A DNA stretch of 37,302 bases from Tetragenococcus solitarius NBRC 100494 (GCF_001544195.1 NZ_BCPY01000022.1:1-37302), one strand, 5' to 3'. Positions 24,993 through 33,167 are shown, numbered from the stretch's first letter. Numbers and translations are program-made. The notes: a model not told the origin generated them from the letters alone.

Positions 24993-25116
24993 AAAACTCG
25001 CTCCTTTTACCACAGCTCACTCAAAAAAGTTTTTTTAAGCTTTTTTTCGCTGTTTTTCGTCCGTTAATTATTTATTTTGATTGGCGGTATTGATCTAACC
25101 GCAACGATTCTATCAT

Positions 25117-25125
25117 ATCATACCA
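25117..25125 (-). promoter_or_regulatory. Extended -10 promoter of the phoH operon
   Basis: TGGTATGAT on the minus strand (-10 at 25122-25117). It gives a leader of about 115 bases containing a GCGGT/ACCGC hairpin near 25083-25102. Confidence 0.6.
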
Positions 25126-25170
25126 TAGAAAACTCAAAAGAAAAATTGCTTTTATTTATAGCAGAAAAAT

Positions 25171-25212
25171 AAAGCTGTTGTGAGAACTTTTTTGAAGTTT
25201 CACAACAGCTTT
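25171..25212 (-). terminator. Intrinsic terminator of rpsU-yqeY
   Basis: Perfect 13-bp arms AAAGCTGTTGTGA / TCACAACAGCTTT with an inner AACTT/AAGTT stem. The minus-strand tail TATTTTTC is moderately T-rich. Confidence 0.85.
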
Positions 25213-25217
25213 TACTT

Positions 25218-25667
25218 TTAATTTTGATTTAATAACTCTTTGACGATCGCATTCACTTGTTTACCGTCAGCTTTGCCTTTTACTTGAGGCATAACTACGC
25301 CCATCACTTTTCCAAAATCTTTGGAAGAGCTAGCGCCTGTTTGTTCAACGGCGTTTTTGACAATTTCGCGAAGATCTTCTTCGGACAATTGAGCCGGTAA
25401 ATATTTTTCAACAATCGCAATTTCGCCTTTTGTCTTTTCAGCTAAATCCTTGCGACCTACTTCCTCAAATTCGGCTAAAGAATCACGACGTTGTTTCATC
25501 TCGCGAGAGATAATCGTTAACTCTTCTTCTTCAGTCAAGTCACGACCAAGGTTAATTTTTTCGTTTTGCAACGATGCTTTGAGCATGCGAATGACTTGTA
25601 AAGACTCTTTGTCCCTATTTTTCATAGCAGCTTTCATATCATCGTTTAACTTCGTAAGCAGTGTCAC
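25218..25667 (-). CDS. yqeY: GatB/YqeY domain protein
   Basis: Small protein (149 aa) with the helical tail domain seen in GatB, thought to bind tRNA; precise function unknown. The N-terminus MTLLTKLNDDMKAAMK and the following RMLKASLQNEKI match the YqeY family closely, which fixes the start at GTG 25667 despite a weak ribosome site (GGAG 9 bases upstream). The C-terminal SSKDFGKVMGVVMPQVKGKADG is diagnostic. It follows rpsU, the conserved Firmicute order, and is closed by a terminator. Confidence 0.95.
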   Translation of the reverse strand: MTLLTKLNDDMKAAMKNRDKESLQVIRMLKASLQNEKINLGRDLTEEEELTIISREMKQRRDSLAEFEEVGRKDLAEKTKGEIAIVEKYLPAQLSEEDLREIVKNAVEQTGASSSKDFGKVMGVVMPQVKGKADGKQVNAIVKELLNQN

Positions 25668-25697
25668 ACTACCAGCTCCACTTCTTTACAGATGAAA

Positions 25698-25874
25698 TTA
25701 AAATTTCTTGCGTTTTCTAGCTGCTTCAGATTTTTTCTTACGTTTCACGCTTGGTTTTTCGTAAAATTCACGTTTACGTGATTCTTGCAATGTACCTGCC
25801 TTTGAAACGGAACGTTTGAAGCGACGAAGAGCATCATCAAGAGATTCGTTTTTATGAACGACTGTTTTTGACAT
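25698..25874 (-). CDS. rpsU: 30S ribosomal protein S21
   Basis: Small basic protein of the 30S subunit near the anti-Shine-Dalgarno region. The 58-aa sequence with [19 protein letters not shown] and the Lys/Arg-rich tail [13 protein letters not shown] is unmistakable. ATG 25874 is preceded by GGAGGGAGGG; the longer frame upstream is the leader. The promoter is perfect consensus. The ~78-base leader holds a TTGTTAT/ATAACAA stem-loop (about 25910-25941). Confidence 0.98.
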   Translation of the reverse strand: MSKTVVHKNESLDDALRRFKRSVSKAGTLQESRKREFYEKPSVKRKKKSEAARKRKKF

Positions 25875-25958
25875 ATAATTCCCTCCCTCCGAGCTCAAAT
25901 AGTAACCGTTTTTGTTATAAAAAACAATCATTTTTCATAACAACACTGTCCACTAAAA

Positions 25959-25987
25959 ATTATAGCTAACTCAAGAAAATGTGTCAA
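25959..25987 (-). promoter_or_regulatory. Perfect consensus sigma-A promoter of rpsU
   Basis: TTGACA (25987-25982), 17-base spacer, TATAAT (25964-25959). Both hexamers match exactly, as expected for a highly expressed ribosomal gene. Confidence 0.95.
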
Positions 25988-26137
25988 GCTGTTTTCGCAA
26001 AAGGCCTGGCTGTTTTTTATAACAATTGCAATTTTCATTATTTTTTTGGGACCATTCACTTCAGTTGTAATTTTTTTACTTTTCAGCCATACTTAAAAAA
26101 GACTTACTAAACGACTTTGACAAAGGAGTTTATTCTT

Positions 26138-27055
26138 ATGAAAAAAGCAAAACTCATTTTTTTGTTGTTATGTTTTTGTATGTTTTTGGTTGGTTGTTCT
26201 TTGCCGGGTCTGCCTTCTAATAAAGACGATAACGTCATCTCTATCTCAGGAGGTATTACCACTGAGTCTCAAATTCTAGCAGGTTTAGTAGAAGGTATGC
26301 TTCAGCACTATACAGATTATGAGACAAGTATAATAAATAATTTAGGTACTGCACAAATTGACCAACAAGCTTTAAATAATAACGACGTTGATATTTCTGC
26401 GGCTAGATACACCGGCACCGATATCACAACTATTTTACAGATGAAGGCAATTAAAGATCCAAAAAAAGCGTTTGAAGTATCAAAAAGAGAACTCGAATCA
26501 CGCTTCAATCAAATACGTTTTCCTTCATACGGCTTTGATAATACTTTTGCTTTTATGGTACGTCAAGATACAGCAGATAAATATCACTTAAAAAAAGTTA
26601 GCGACTTAGAGAAAATTTCCGACCAATTGACAGTTGGCACAGATCGTCCTTGGCTCACACGAAAAGGGGATGGCTATCAAGGATTTATTAAAGAATATGG
26701 TTTTGACTTTGACACCATGCTACCTATGCAAATTGGACTCGTTTATGATGCAGTAGCCTCAGGAAATGTTGATGTAGTACTTGGTTATTCTACAGATGGA
26801 AGAGTCGCTAGTAACCATTTAGTCGTACTAGAAGACGACCGGCAATTTTTCCCGCCTTATGATGCAACCATGATTGTAAATCAGGATTTTTTAAGCCAAC
26901 ATCCCGATTGTAAAAAAGTGTTAGATAAACTTGTAGATACAGTGGATACCCAGACGATGCAAGAACTCAATTATAAAGCAGATAATAATTTGATCGAACC
27001 TTCTATAGTGGCTGAGCAATTCTTAAAAGAAAATAATTATTTTGAAGACAAATGA
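26138..27055 (+). CDS. Osmoprotectant (glycine betaine/choline) ABC-type substrate-binding lipoprotein, orphan
   Basis: Extracellular lipid-anchored binding protein of the OpuCC/OpuBC type. Lipoprotein signal MKKAKLIFLLLCFCMFLVGC with lipobox Cys20. The mature part has ISISGGITTESQILAGLVEGML, NNLGTAQIDQQALNNNDVDI, the Tyr/Asp-rich pocket regions (ARYTGTDI, GTDRPWLTRKGDGY) and VDVVLGYSTDGRV, all typical of the family. ATG 26138 has AAAGGAG upstream; a TTG at 26117 precedes that site. No permease or ATPase gene is next to it; a terminator follows immediately. It may serve a transporter encoded elsewhere, or act as an osmolyte scavenger. The ligand is inferred from the family only. Confidence 0.9.
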   Translation: MKKAKLIFLLLCFCMFLVGCSLPGLPSNKDDNVISISGGITTESQILAGLVEGMLQHYTDYETSIINNLGTAQIDQQALNNNDVDISAARYTGTDITTILQMKAIKDPKKAFEVSKRELESRFNQIRFPSYGFDNTFAFMVRQDTADKYHLKKVSDLEKISDQLTVGTDRPWLTRKGDGYQGFIKEYGFDFDTMLPMQIGLVYDAVASGNVDVVLGYSTDGRVASNHLVVLEDDRQFFPPYDATMIVNQDFLSQHPDCKKVLDKLVDTVDTQTMQELNYKADNNLIEPSIVAEQFLKENNYFEDK

Positions 27056-27060
27056 AAAAA

Positions 27061-27101
27061 CTTCAAGCAAACGGCTTGCTTACTCAAACCTTTGCTTGAA
27101 G
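27061..27101. terminator. Bidirectional terminator between the osmoprotectant gene and zur
   Basis: Perfect 11-bp arms CTTCAAGCAAA / TTTGCTTGAAG; T-rich tail on the plus strand and TTTTTTC on the minus strand. Confidence 0.9.
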
Positions 27102-27111
27102 CTTTTTATTT

Positions 27112-27552
27112 TTAGACAGCACTTTGACACTCTTTGCAACGACCATATATTTCAAAGCGATGGTCTTCAATGGTACATCCAGGTAATTGATCTTGGAAAA
27201 ATTCCATCGGACAAGTGGTCAGTTCTTTTGTTTTCCCGCAAACGGAACAAATAAAGTGATGGTGATGATGATCCGCTCCTTGTAATGAACAGTTAAAGCG
27301 AAACTTCATCTCCCCTTCTAATTCAGTATCTTCTAAAATTCCAATATTCACAAAATCACGTAAATTGCGGTAAATTGTATCATAACTAATCCCAGCGTAT
27401 TTTTTTGTTAAGAAATCATGTAATTCCTTGGCTGCCACATATCGATCAGTCTTTGCTAGATACGAAATAATAGTCTCTCTTTTTTTGGTATATTTAAATC
27501 CGTAATCTTTCATTTGTTGTACGGCTTCTTGAATCGCTGTTTGGTTTTCCAT
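27112..27552 (-). CDS. zur: Fur-family zinc uptake regulator Zur
   Basis: Zinc-sensing repressor of zinc uptake genes. N-terminal winged helix with GFKYTKKRETIISYLAKTDRY and SYDTIYRNL; metal region DHHHHHFICSVCGKTKEL; structural zinc Cys102/Cys105 and Cys139/Cys142. The stretch HHHHHFIC...CGKTKE...CPM and FEIYGRCKEC match Bacillus Zur better than Fur or PerR. ATG 27552 is preceded by GGAGGGG (146 aa). A palindrome close to the Zur-box consensus lies in its own leader (27567-27587), suggesting autoregulation. No zinc transporter genes are adjacent. Confidence 0.88.
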   Translation of the reverse strand: MENQTAIQEAVQQMKDYGFKYTKKRETIISYLAKTDRYVAAKELHDFLTKKYAGISYDTIYRNLRDFVNIGILEDTELEGEMKFRFNCSLQGADHHHHHFICSVCGKTKELTTCPMEFFQDQLPGCTIEDHRFEIYGRCKECQSAV

Positions 27553-27566
27553 AATGTTTCCCCTCC

Positions 27567-27587
27567 AAACCAAAATCATTTCGATTT
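27567..27587 (-). promoter_or_regulatory. Candidate Zur box in the zur leader
   Basis: On the minus strand AAATCGAAATGATTTTGGTTT (split here: AAATCGAAAT-GATTTTGGTTT) matches AAATCGTAATNATTACGATTT at all but four positions, with the Bacillus-type 7-1-7 symmetry. It lies 15-35 bases upstream of the zur ATG. Confidence 0.6.
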
Positions 27588-27601
27588 CACTTTTGAATAT
27601 A

Positions 27602-27610
27602 TGTTATAAT
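27602..27610 (+). promoter_or_regulatory. Extended -10 promoter of ppsR
   Basis: TGTTATAAT with a perfect -10 at 27605-27610. It stands 18 bases from the candidate Zur box of the divergent gene. Confidence 0.6.
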
Positions 27611-27644
27611 AATCCTAATCAAATTGCAAGTGAGGGATAACAAC

Positions 27645-28508
27645 ATGCAAGAAGACAACAACAGACCCAATGTGACAATATTTGTCATTTCTGATTCTGC
27701 TGGAGAGACAGCATCAAAATTAGCACAAGCTACCATGGCACAATACTCTACGGTTGAATTTGTTTTATTTAGACGTACATTTATTACAACAGATGAATCT
27801 TTACTTAAGGCATTAAAAGATGCCAAAAAACATGATGCCATTATTTTGCATACTTTAATTAATAAGCATCTAGTTGAGATTGCTCACCAATTTTGCCAAG
27901 AAAATCAGCTATATCAGTTTGATGTTTTGACACCTCCTGTCGCTGAAGTAACCAAACGAACCGGAATACAACCTCTTAATGAGCCAGGAGCCATGCATCA
28001 TTTAGACAAAAATTACTTTCGGCGGATCAAATCCATGGAGTTTGCGGTTAAATACGACGATGGCAAAGATCCTCGCGGTTTTTTAGAAGCCGACGTCATT
28101 TTATTAGGGGTATCGCGTACCTCTAAAACACCTTTAAGTTTATTTTTAGCTAATAAAAATTTGAAAGTGGCCAATTTACCCATTGTTCCACAAGCTCATA
28201 TTCCTAAACAAATTTGGGAAGTCGATCCAAACAAAATCGTAGGCTTAACAAACGATCCTGAAGTTCTGAATACTATTCGAAAAGAGCGGATGATTGCTTA
28301 TGGCCTTAGCCCTGATTCAGCTTATTCAGATATCGATAAAATCAAAGAAGAACTTGCTTTTGCTAAAGATCTTTATGAAAAGCTGGGCTGCATTACAATT
28401 AATGTTGCTTCATTATCCATTGAAGAAACAGCTTCTGTCATTTTAAATGAACTAGATTTAGAAGATCATAGTTATTATGGTTCAGAAGAAGAAATTGACG
28501 AAACTTAA
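27645..28508 (+). CDS. ppsR: PEP synthase / pyruvate,phosphate dikinase regulatory protein (DUF299 kinase/phosphorylase)
   Basis: Bifunctional regulator that phosphorylates (ADP-dependent) and reverses (phosphate-dependent) a catalytic-site threonine of PEP synthase or PPDK. The 287-aa protein shows the family N-terminus VTIFVISDSAGETASKLAQA, the P-loop-like GVSRTSKT at 155-162 and GLSPDSAYSDIDKIKEEL. ATG 27645 is preceded by GAGGG. It is divergent from zur and monocistronic, ending at a long hairpin. The target enzyme is not in the window. Confidence 0.92.
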   Translation: MQEDNNRPNVTIFVISDSAGETASKLAQATMAQYSTVEFVLFRRTFITTDESLLKALKDAKKHDAIILHTLINKHLVEIAHQFCQENQLYQFDVLTPPVAEVTKRTGIQPLNEPGAMHHLDKNYFRRIKSMEFAVKYDDGKDPRGFLEADVILLGVSRTSKTPLSLFLANKNLKVANLPIVPQAHIPKQIWEVDPNKIVGLTNDPEVLNTIRKERMIAYGLSPDSAYSDIDKIKEELAFAKDLYEKLGCITINVASLSIEETASVILNELDLEDHSYYGSEEEIDET

Positions 28509-28539
28509 AAATATTGTGATATTAGTCTTTTCAAACATA

Positions 28540-28608
28540 AAAAATACCCGGATGATAGAACATTTGCGTCAATGAGCAAATCGTATTTTCTATCATCCGA
28601 GTATTTTT
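28540..28608. terminator. Bidirectional terminator between ppsR and thrB
   Basis: A ~20-base stem, AAAATACCCGGATGATAGAA against its near-perfect complement at 28588-28607, with one mismatch and an inner ATTTGC/GCAAAT hairpin. Poly-A/poly-T flanks suit both strands. Confidence 0.92.
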
Positions 28609-28627
28609 ATTGTTGATACAACCTTTT

Positions 28628-29503
28628 TTAAAAGACCTGCACACCTTCTCGATCTAACGATAACTGCTCGATTTGCGCTGAACCTGCCATCTGTTCTAAT
28701 TCAAAAGTAATCAGGTCCGCCTTTTCTTCGTTGGTCAAAATTAAAACTGTTGGACCTGCCCCACTAAGAAACGCAGCATAGCCGTTATTACGTTTTACAA
28801 TTTGGCGAATGGTCGCTAGATGGGGGACAAATTTTTCACGATAAGCTTCATGCCAACGGTCTTGTTCCATCATTTGCCCTGCTAGTACCAAATCCCCATT
28901 CAAAATCGCCGCAATCATCACATTGGCAATCGAACTAGCTTTTACTGCTTCAGCAAAAGAAAGTGTTTCAGGTAACACATTGCGACTTTCTTTTGTTAAT
29001 ACTTGTGCGTTAGGAATATAAGCAATCACGCGACATTCAGGAAAGTAATGCTTTACATAGTGAACAGTGGGTTTTTTTTGATTAAAATAATAACTCCCTA
29101 CCACAAAGTCTCCGCAAATAGCTGGCGTACAATTATCAGGGTGTCCTTCAATAGCGGTAGCTATTTCAATTTTTTGACGCTCGGTCAAATTTAAATTCTC
29201 CAAACGACTGGCTAACTCAATTCCTGCCACTATCACTGAAGAACTACTGCCCAGACCGCGAGCAATTGGAATCGTGCTTGTCATTTTTAAATGATAAGGG
29301 CGCAATGTGGGAGAAACCTTTTTCGCTGTTTGCACTAATAGATTTTGCTCATCATGAGCGATTTCGTCTCCTAATTCGTGGTCAATCGTCCACTTTGTAT
29401 CTTCGCCGATTACCTCGACCGTTAAATAGCTAGATAGTGCAATCCCACAAGAGTCAAAACCTGGTCCTAAATTAGCACTAGTAGCTGGGACGCGAATTTT
29501 CAT
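28628..29503 (-). CDS. thrB: Homoserine kinase
   Basis: GHMP kinase that phosphorylates L-homoserine in threonine synthesis. N-terminus MKIRVPATSANLGPGFDSCG, the ATP-binding ARGLGSSSS at 81-89, HPDNCTPAICGDFV and the C-terminal FLSGAGPTVLIL are clear. Length 291 aa is normal. Starts 3 bases after the hom stop, so the two are co-transcribed and coupled. No thrC lies nearby. Confidence 0.97.
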   Translation of the reverse strand: MKIRVPATSANLGPGFDSCGIALSSYLTVEVIGEDTKWTIDHELGDEIAHDEQNLLVQTAKKVSPTLRPYHLKMTSTIPIARGLGSSSSVIVAGIELASRLENLNLTERQKIEIATAIEGHPDNCTPAICGDFVVGSYYFNQKKPTVHYVKHYFPECRVIAYIPNAQVLTKESRNVLPETLSFAEAVKASSIANVMIAAILNGDLVLAGQMMEQDRWHEAYREKFVPHLATIRQIVKRNNGYAAFLSGAGPTVLILTNEEKADLITFELEQMAGSAQIEQLSLDREGVQVF

Positions 29504-29506
29504 TTT

Positions 29507-30760
29507 CTATTCCTCCACAACACTTAATATTTGTTTAATGTGACTTACTTGCTGTAATTGTTCGATTAACCAGTCTTTTTGTTTGATTGTCAATTGCTTA
29601 GCGACAAAAGCAGCTTCGATCAAATCTGTCTGAGACAAAGATAAAGTTTTCACCTCTTGTTTTTCCAAAAAGTTTGCCAAATCAACCGTACAATCAGAAA
29701 GTAAGAAATAGTAATCTGACACAACTTCTTCGTGTATTTCACAGTTAGGTAAATTAGAAACACTCATTTGTGGAACGGGTTGTTTATTTGTCATATTCTG
29801 AGCAATCGCTAAGATGTCAGCCAACACACTTTGAGCAGTGGGTGACGCTCCAGCACCAGGTCCATAAAACATAGAAGTACCCATCGCTTTGCTTTCAATA
29901 AGTATGCCATTCATCTCGTTTTTGACAACTGCTAGCGGATGCGTATTGGAAAGCAAAACAGGAGCTACTTCAGCATACAGATGCTCCTCTATTTTCTTTA
30001 CTTGTGCAAGTAGCTTAATTTGGTAGCCTAATTTTTGTGCGTAGTCATTATCTTTTTGTGTAATGCTTTGTATCCCAACAATTTTTATATCTTTTAGTGC
30101 TAAATCCTTAGCAAAAGCGAGTCGAACTAAAATCATTAATTTATAAGCAGCATCCCAACCATCTACATCGTTTGTAGGGTTAGCTTCAGCAAAACCAGCC
30201 GCTTGTGCAGTTTGTAAAGCTTTATCGTAAGAAAGACCTAATTCAGCCATCTGAGTCAGCATAAAATTCGTCGTTCCATTTAAAATTCCTTTAATTCCCG
30301 TAATTTCATCGGCAATAAAGCTGTTATTTAAAGTATGTAATATCGGAATGCCACCTGCTACGCTGGCTTCATAAAATAATGAAACATTGCTTTGCTTAGC
30401 AATTGATGTTAATTCGTTACCAAACTGTGCAATTAAATCTTTATTCGCTGTAACCACATGTTTTTTCTGTTTTAGAGCTTTAATAATCCACTTTTTAGCA
30501 GCATCTGTTCCTCCGATTAACTCCACAACAATATCAATAGTTGGGTCATCGAGAATCTCGTTTACATCAGTGGTCAGAGTTAACTGATGCTTTTTAGCTT
30601 GCTCTTCTTTATTTTCTCGAGAACGTACCAATACTTTTGCAATCGAAAAAGTTAAATTTGTCTGCTGTTTGATTTTTTCTTTGGCAGCATTTAAATTTTC
30701 GACAAGACCACTTGCCACCACACCTAAGCCTAAAACAGCGATCTTTACTTGTTTTTCCAT
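29507..30760 (-). CDS. hom: Homoserine dehydrogenase
   Basis: NAD(P)-dependent reduction of aspartate semialdehyde to homoserine, the branch point to threonine and methionine. Rossmann fold VLGLGVVASGLV, VVELIGGTDAAKKW, HVVTANKDLIAQFG, EASVAGGIPI, GILNGTTNFML and DVDGWDAAYKL (catalytic Asp/Lys region) are visible, and the last ~70 residues fit the regulatory ACT-like tail. Length 417 aa is typical. First gene of hom-thrB. I found no leader peptide with threonine codons or attenuator; the leader instead contains two TTTTGTCC repeats. Confidence 0.96.
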   Translation of the reverse strand: MEKQVKIAVLGLGVVASGLVENLNAAKEKIKQQTNLTFSIAKVLVRSRENKEEQAKKHQLTLTTDVNEILDDPTIDIVVELIGGTDAAKKWIIKALKQKKHVVTANKDLIAQFGNELTSIAKQSNVSLFYEASVAGGIPILHTLNNSFIADEITGIKGILNGTTNFMLTQMAELGLSYDKALQTAQAAGFAEANPTNDVDGWDAAYKLMILVRLAFAKDLALKDIKIVGIQSITQKDNDYAQKLGYQIKLLAQVKKIEEHLYAEVAPVLLSNTHPLAVVKNEMNGILIESKAMGTSMFYGPGAGASPTAQSVLADILAIAQNMTNKQPVPQMSVSNLPNCEIHEEVVSDYYFLLSDCTVDLANFLEKQEVKTLSLSQTDLIEAAFVAKQLTIKQKDWLIEQLQQVSHIKQILSVVEE

Positions 30761-30832
30761 ACCTACTCCTTTAACGATATTTTTACATCTGAAATCTTTG
30801 CGTTTTTTCTTAGGAAGGATATTTATTGGGTA

Positions 30833-30885
30833 ATCTTTTGTCCTAAAAAAATGAACAGACCATTTGTTACCTATACTTTTGTCCT
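30833..30885. repeat. Two direct copies of the ACTTTTGTCC motif upstream of hom
   Basis: ATCTTTTGTCCT (30833-30844) and ACTTTTGTCCT (30875-30885), 41 bases apart. The same word, or its complement GGACAAAAGT, occurs in the 11.6-12.0 kb gap and in the pgcA terminator. The rest of the gap 30761-31003 shows no gene. Confidence 0.6.
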
Positions 30886-30971
30886 TAATAAAAATGCAAA
30901 ATGATTTTAGATTAAAAACATTTTCATAAAATTCTAATTTGCTTGTCTAAGCATAACAAAATTTTGCTTAG

Positions 30972-31005
30972 AAAAAAAGAACTTTCTAGCTGAAAGTCCT
31001 TTTTT
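30972..31005 (-). terminator. Intrinsic terminator of the ArsR-family gene
   Basis: Minus strand: AAAAAAGGACTTTC, AGCTA loop, GAAAGTTCTTTTTTT with one G/A mismatch; it overlaps the stop codon. Confidence 0.85.
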
Positions 31006-31297
31006 AACGGTGAGAAACGTGTTTGAAAGTTTGTTCTAAAATATCTAGAATATGGGCATCATCAACACTATATAGTATTGCTTTGCCTTGTCTTCTAGTC
31101 TTTACTACACGATTATCACGCAATAATTTTAATTGATGAGAAACAGCTGATTGTTCCATTTCCACTTCATTGGCGATATTTGTCACATTCTTTTCGCCTT
31201 CTTTTACCGCCAACATGATTTTTAAACGTGTCATATCACTCAACACCTTAAAAATTTGACTGACATGTTCAATGTCTTTAATTGTGGGTCTATCCAT
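31004..31297 (-). CDS. ArsR/SmtB-family metalloregulator, CzrA-like
   Basis: Homodimeric winged-helix repressor released by metal. The DNA-recognition helix region is EMEQSAVSHQLKLLRD. The C-terminal helix carries D80-x-H82-x10-H93-x2-H96, exactly the spacing of the alpha-5 zinc/cobalt site of staphylococcal CzrA (D84, H86, H97, H100). There is no CxC motif of an arsenic-type alpha-3 site, so zinc or cobalt is the likely effector. Length 97 aa. GAGGAGG precedes the ATG. No efflux pump or other target lies adjacent, so it regulates at a distance, itself, or both. Monocistronic. Confidence 0.9.
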   Translation of the reverse strand: MDRPTIKDIEHVSQIFKVLSDMTRLKIMLAVKEGEKNVTNIANEVEMEQSAVSHQLKLLRDNRVVKTRRQGKAILYSVDDAHILDILEQTFKHVSHR

Positions 31298-31323
31298 AGC
31301 GTCCTCCTCATAAATTTACTCAA

Positions 31324-31363
31324 GTGAAAAAACTAGGACAAAAATCGACGGATTCTTGTCCTA
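31324..31363 (-). terminator. Intrinsic terminator of pgcA
   Basis: 13-bp stem TAGGACAAGAATC / GATTTTTGTCCTA (minus strand, one G-T pair) with a CGTC loop, followed by GTTTTTTC. The stem is built from the GGACAA/TTGTCC word repeated in other gaps. Confidence 0.88.
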
Positions 31364-31410
31364 ATACTTTTTATTTGCTAAAACTAGCATAAAACATTTC
31401 CATTATACAA

Positions 31411-33132
31411 CTAATTTCCAGTGACTTCATTAATGGCAGCTTGTAGCAACTCGATTTTTTGTTGCGCACGTTCGTCAGAACCAGCTTTTACACCGATATA
31501 AAATTTAATTTTAGGCTCTGTCCCTGAAGGTCGAATCGCAAGCCAGCTGTCATCTTCCAATGTATATTTCAAAACATCAGATGGCGGCATGGTAATCTTT
31601 TGGGTCTCTCCTGCTGCATTTTTTCGAATTAACTGTTTAAAGTCCTCTGTTTGTTCCACCTTAATTCCTGCAAATTCAGTAGGTGTTTTTTCTCTAAAAG
31701 ATTTCATTAATTCAGCAATTTTAGCCGTTCCTTCTTGACCAGACATTGTTAACGAAATGGTTTTTTCTGCAAAATGTCCGTACTCAGCAAAAATCTCTTG
31801 TAACGCATCGTATAACGTCTTACCTTGTTTTTTATAAGCAGCCGCCACTTCTGCTAATAAAACAAGGGCTTGAATGGCATCTTTATCACGTACAAACGGT
31901 TGAACCAAAAATCCATAACTTTCTTCAAAACCAAAGATAAAGGTATGGCTGTGGTCTACTTCGAATTCTTTGATTTTTTCAGCAATAAATTTAAAGCCGG
32001 TCAAAACATTCACTACAGGCACATCATAACTTTGGGCAATGGTTGTAGCTAATTCACTAGAAACAATAGATTTTAAAATCACTGCGTCTTCTGGCAAAGT
32101 ATTTGTCTTTTTGCGTGCTTCTAAAATATAACGAATAAATAATGCTCCAATTTGATTTCCGCTAAGCACCTTATATTCACCGCTTGGCATACGAACAGCA
32201 GCGCCTAGACGATCTGCATCTGGATCTGTTGCAATTAATAAATCGGCATCTTCTTTTTTTCCTAAGCGTATTGAATATTCAAAGGCGGATGCTTCTTCTG
32301 GATTAGGCGATTTTACAGTTGAAAAATCTGGATCTGCTACTGCTTGCTCAGGTTCTAGAATGAATTCTTTAAAGCCTGCTTGTTGCAAAGCTTTTTCGCC
32401 TAGCATCTTTCCGGTACCATGCAGCGGTGTATATACTAATTTTAACTGATCACCCATTTGGTCAATCACATCTTGATCAATCGTTACCTTGCTTAACTCT
32501 GCTAAATAAGCTTGATCTATCTCTTCACCAATCATGGTGATAAGTCCTTCTTCTTTAGCAGCCTGTTCTGACATCACAGGAATCGTTAAAGGATTATCAA
32601 CTTCACGAATCAAGGACGTTACAAGGTCAGCATCCGCAGGTGGCATTTGTCCACCATCTTCACCATATACCTTATAACCGTTATATTCCGGTGGATTATG
32701 CGAAGCTGTAATCATAATCCCCGTAAATGTTTCTAGATAACGAACGGCAAAAGATAATTCTGGCGTGGGTCGTAAGCTTTCAAAAACATAGCTAGGGATA
32801 TTATTATAAGCTAATGTTTTAGCAGCTTCCATAGCAAACTCTTGCGAGAAATGTCTAGAGTCGTAAGCAATCGCGACACCTCTTCTAGCAACATCTAAAC
32901 CTTGCTTGATCATAAAGCGAGCCAAGCCTTCTGTGGCTTGTCGTACAGTATAAATATTCATGCGATTAATTCCTGGACCTAAAATGCCGCGCATACCTGC
33001 AGTACCAAATTCAAGCGGCGCATAAAATGCGTCTTCCAGCTCAGCTTCCTTTAAATTAGCTAGTTGGTCTTTTAAACGAGGGTCCAGCGCATCATCATTT
33101 GCCCATTGTTGATAAATTTCCTTCCAGGACAT
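31411..33132 (-). CDS. pgcA: Phosphoglucomutase/phosphomannomutase (alpha-PGM family)
   Basis: Interconverts hexose 1- and 6-phosphates, linking glycolysis to UDP-glucose and cell-envelope precursors. Active phosphoserine loop TASHNPPEYNGYK (Ser144), metal loop ATDPDADRLG, sugar loop FGFEESYG and C-terminal phosphate loop RPSGTEPKIKFY are all present. The 573 aa match Bacillus PgcA. It has its own extended -10 promoter (33168-33176) and terminator, so it is monocistronic. Confidence 0.96.
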   Translation of the reverse strand: MSWKEIYQQWANDDALDPRLKDQLANLKEAELEDAFYAPLEFGTAGMRGILGPGINRMNIYTVRQATEGLARFMIKQGLDVARRGVAIAYDSRHFSQEFAMEAAKTLAYNNIPSYVFESLRPTPELSFAVRYLETFTGIMITASHNPPEYNGYKVYGEDGGQMPPADADLVTSLIREVDNPLTIPVMSEQAAKEEGLITMIGEEIDQAYLAELSKVTIDQDVIDQMGDQLKLVYTPLHGTGKMLGEKALQQAGFKEFILEPEQAVADPDFSTVKSPNPEEASAFEYSIRLGKKEDADLLIATDPDADRLGAAVRMPSGEYKVLSGNQIGALFIRYILEARKKTNTLPEDAVILKSIVSSELATTIAQSYDVPVVNVLTGFKFIAEKIKEFEVDHSHTFIFGFEESYGFLVQPFVRDKDAIQALVLLAEVAAAYKKQGKTLYDALQEIFAEYGHFAEKTISLTMSGQEGTAKIAELMKSFREKTPTEFAGIKVEQTEDFKQLIRKNAAGETQKITMPPSDVLKYTLEDDSWLAIRPSGTEPKIKFYIGVKAGSDERAQQKIELLQAAINEVTGN

Positions 33133-33167
33133 AATAAAACCACCTCTTCACTTATTTTGTCAGTTTA

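Noticed and set aside
27587-27841. Minus-strand ORF antisense to ppsR
   Set aside because: Shadow of a family-level match on the plus strand; no ribosome site of its own.
30761-31003. Threonine attenuator or leader peptide upstream of hom
   Set aside because: No short ORF rich in Thr/Ile codons and no alternative terminator hairpin was seen; only the TTTTGTCC repeats.
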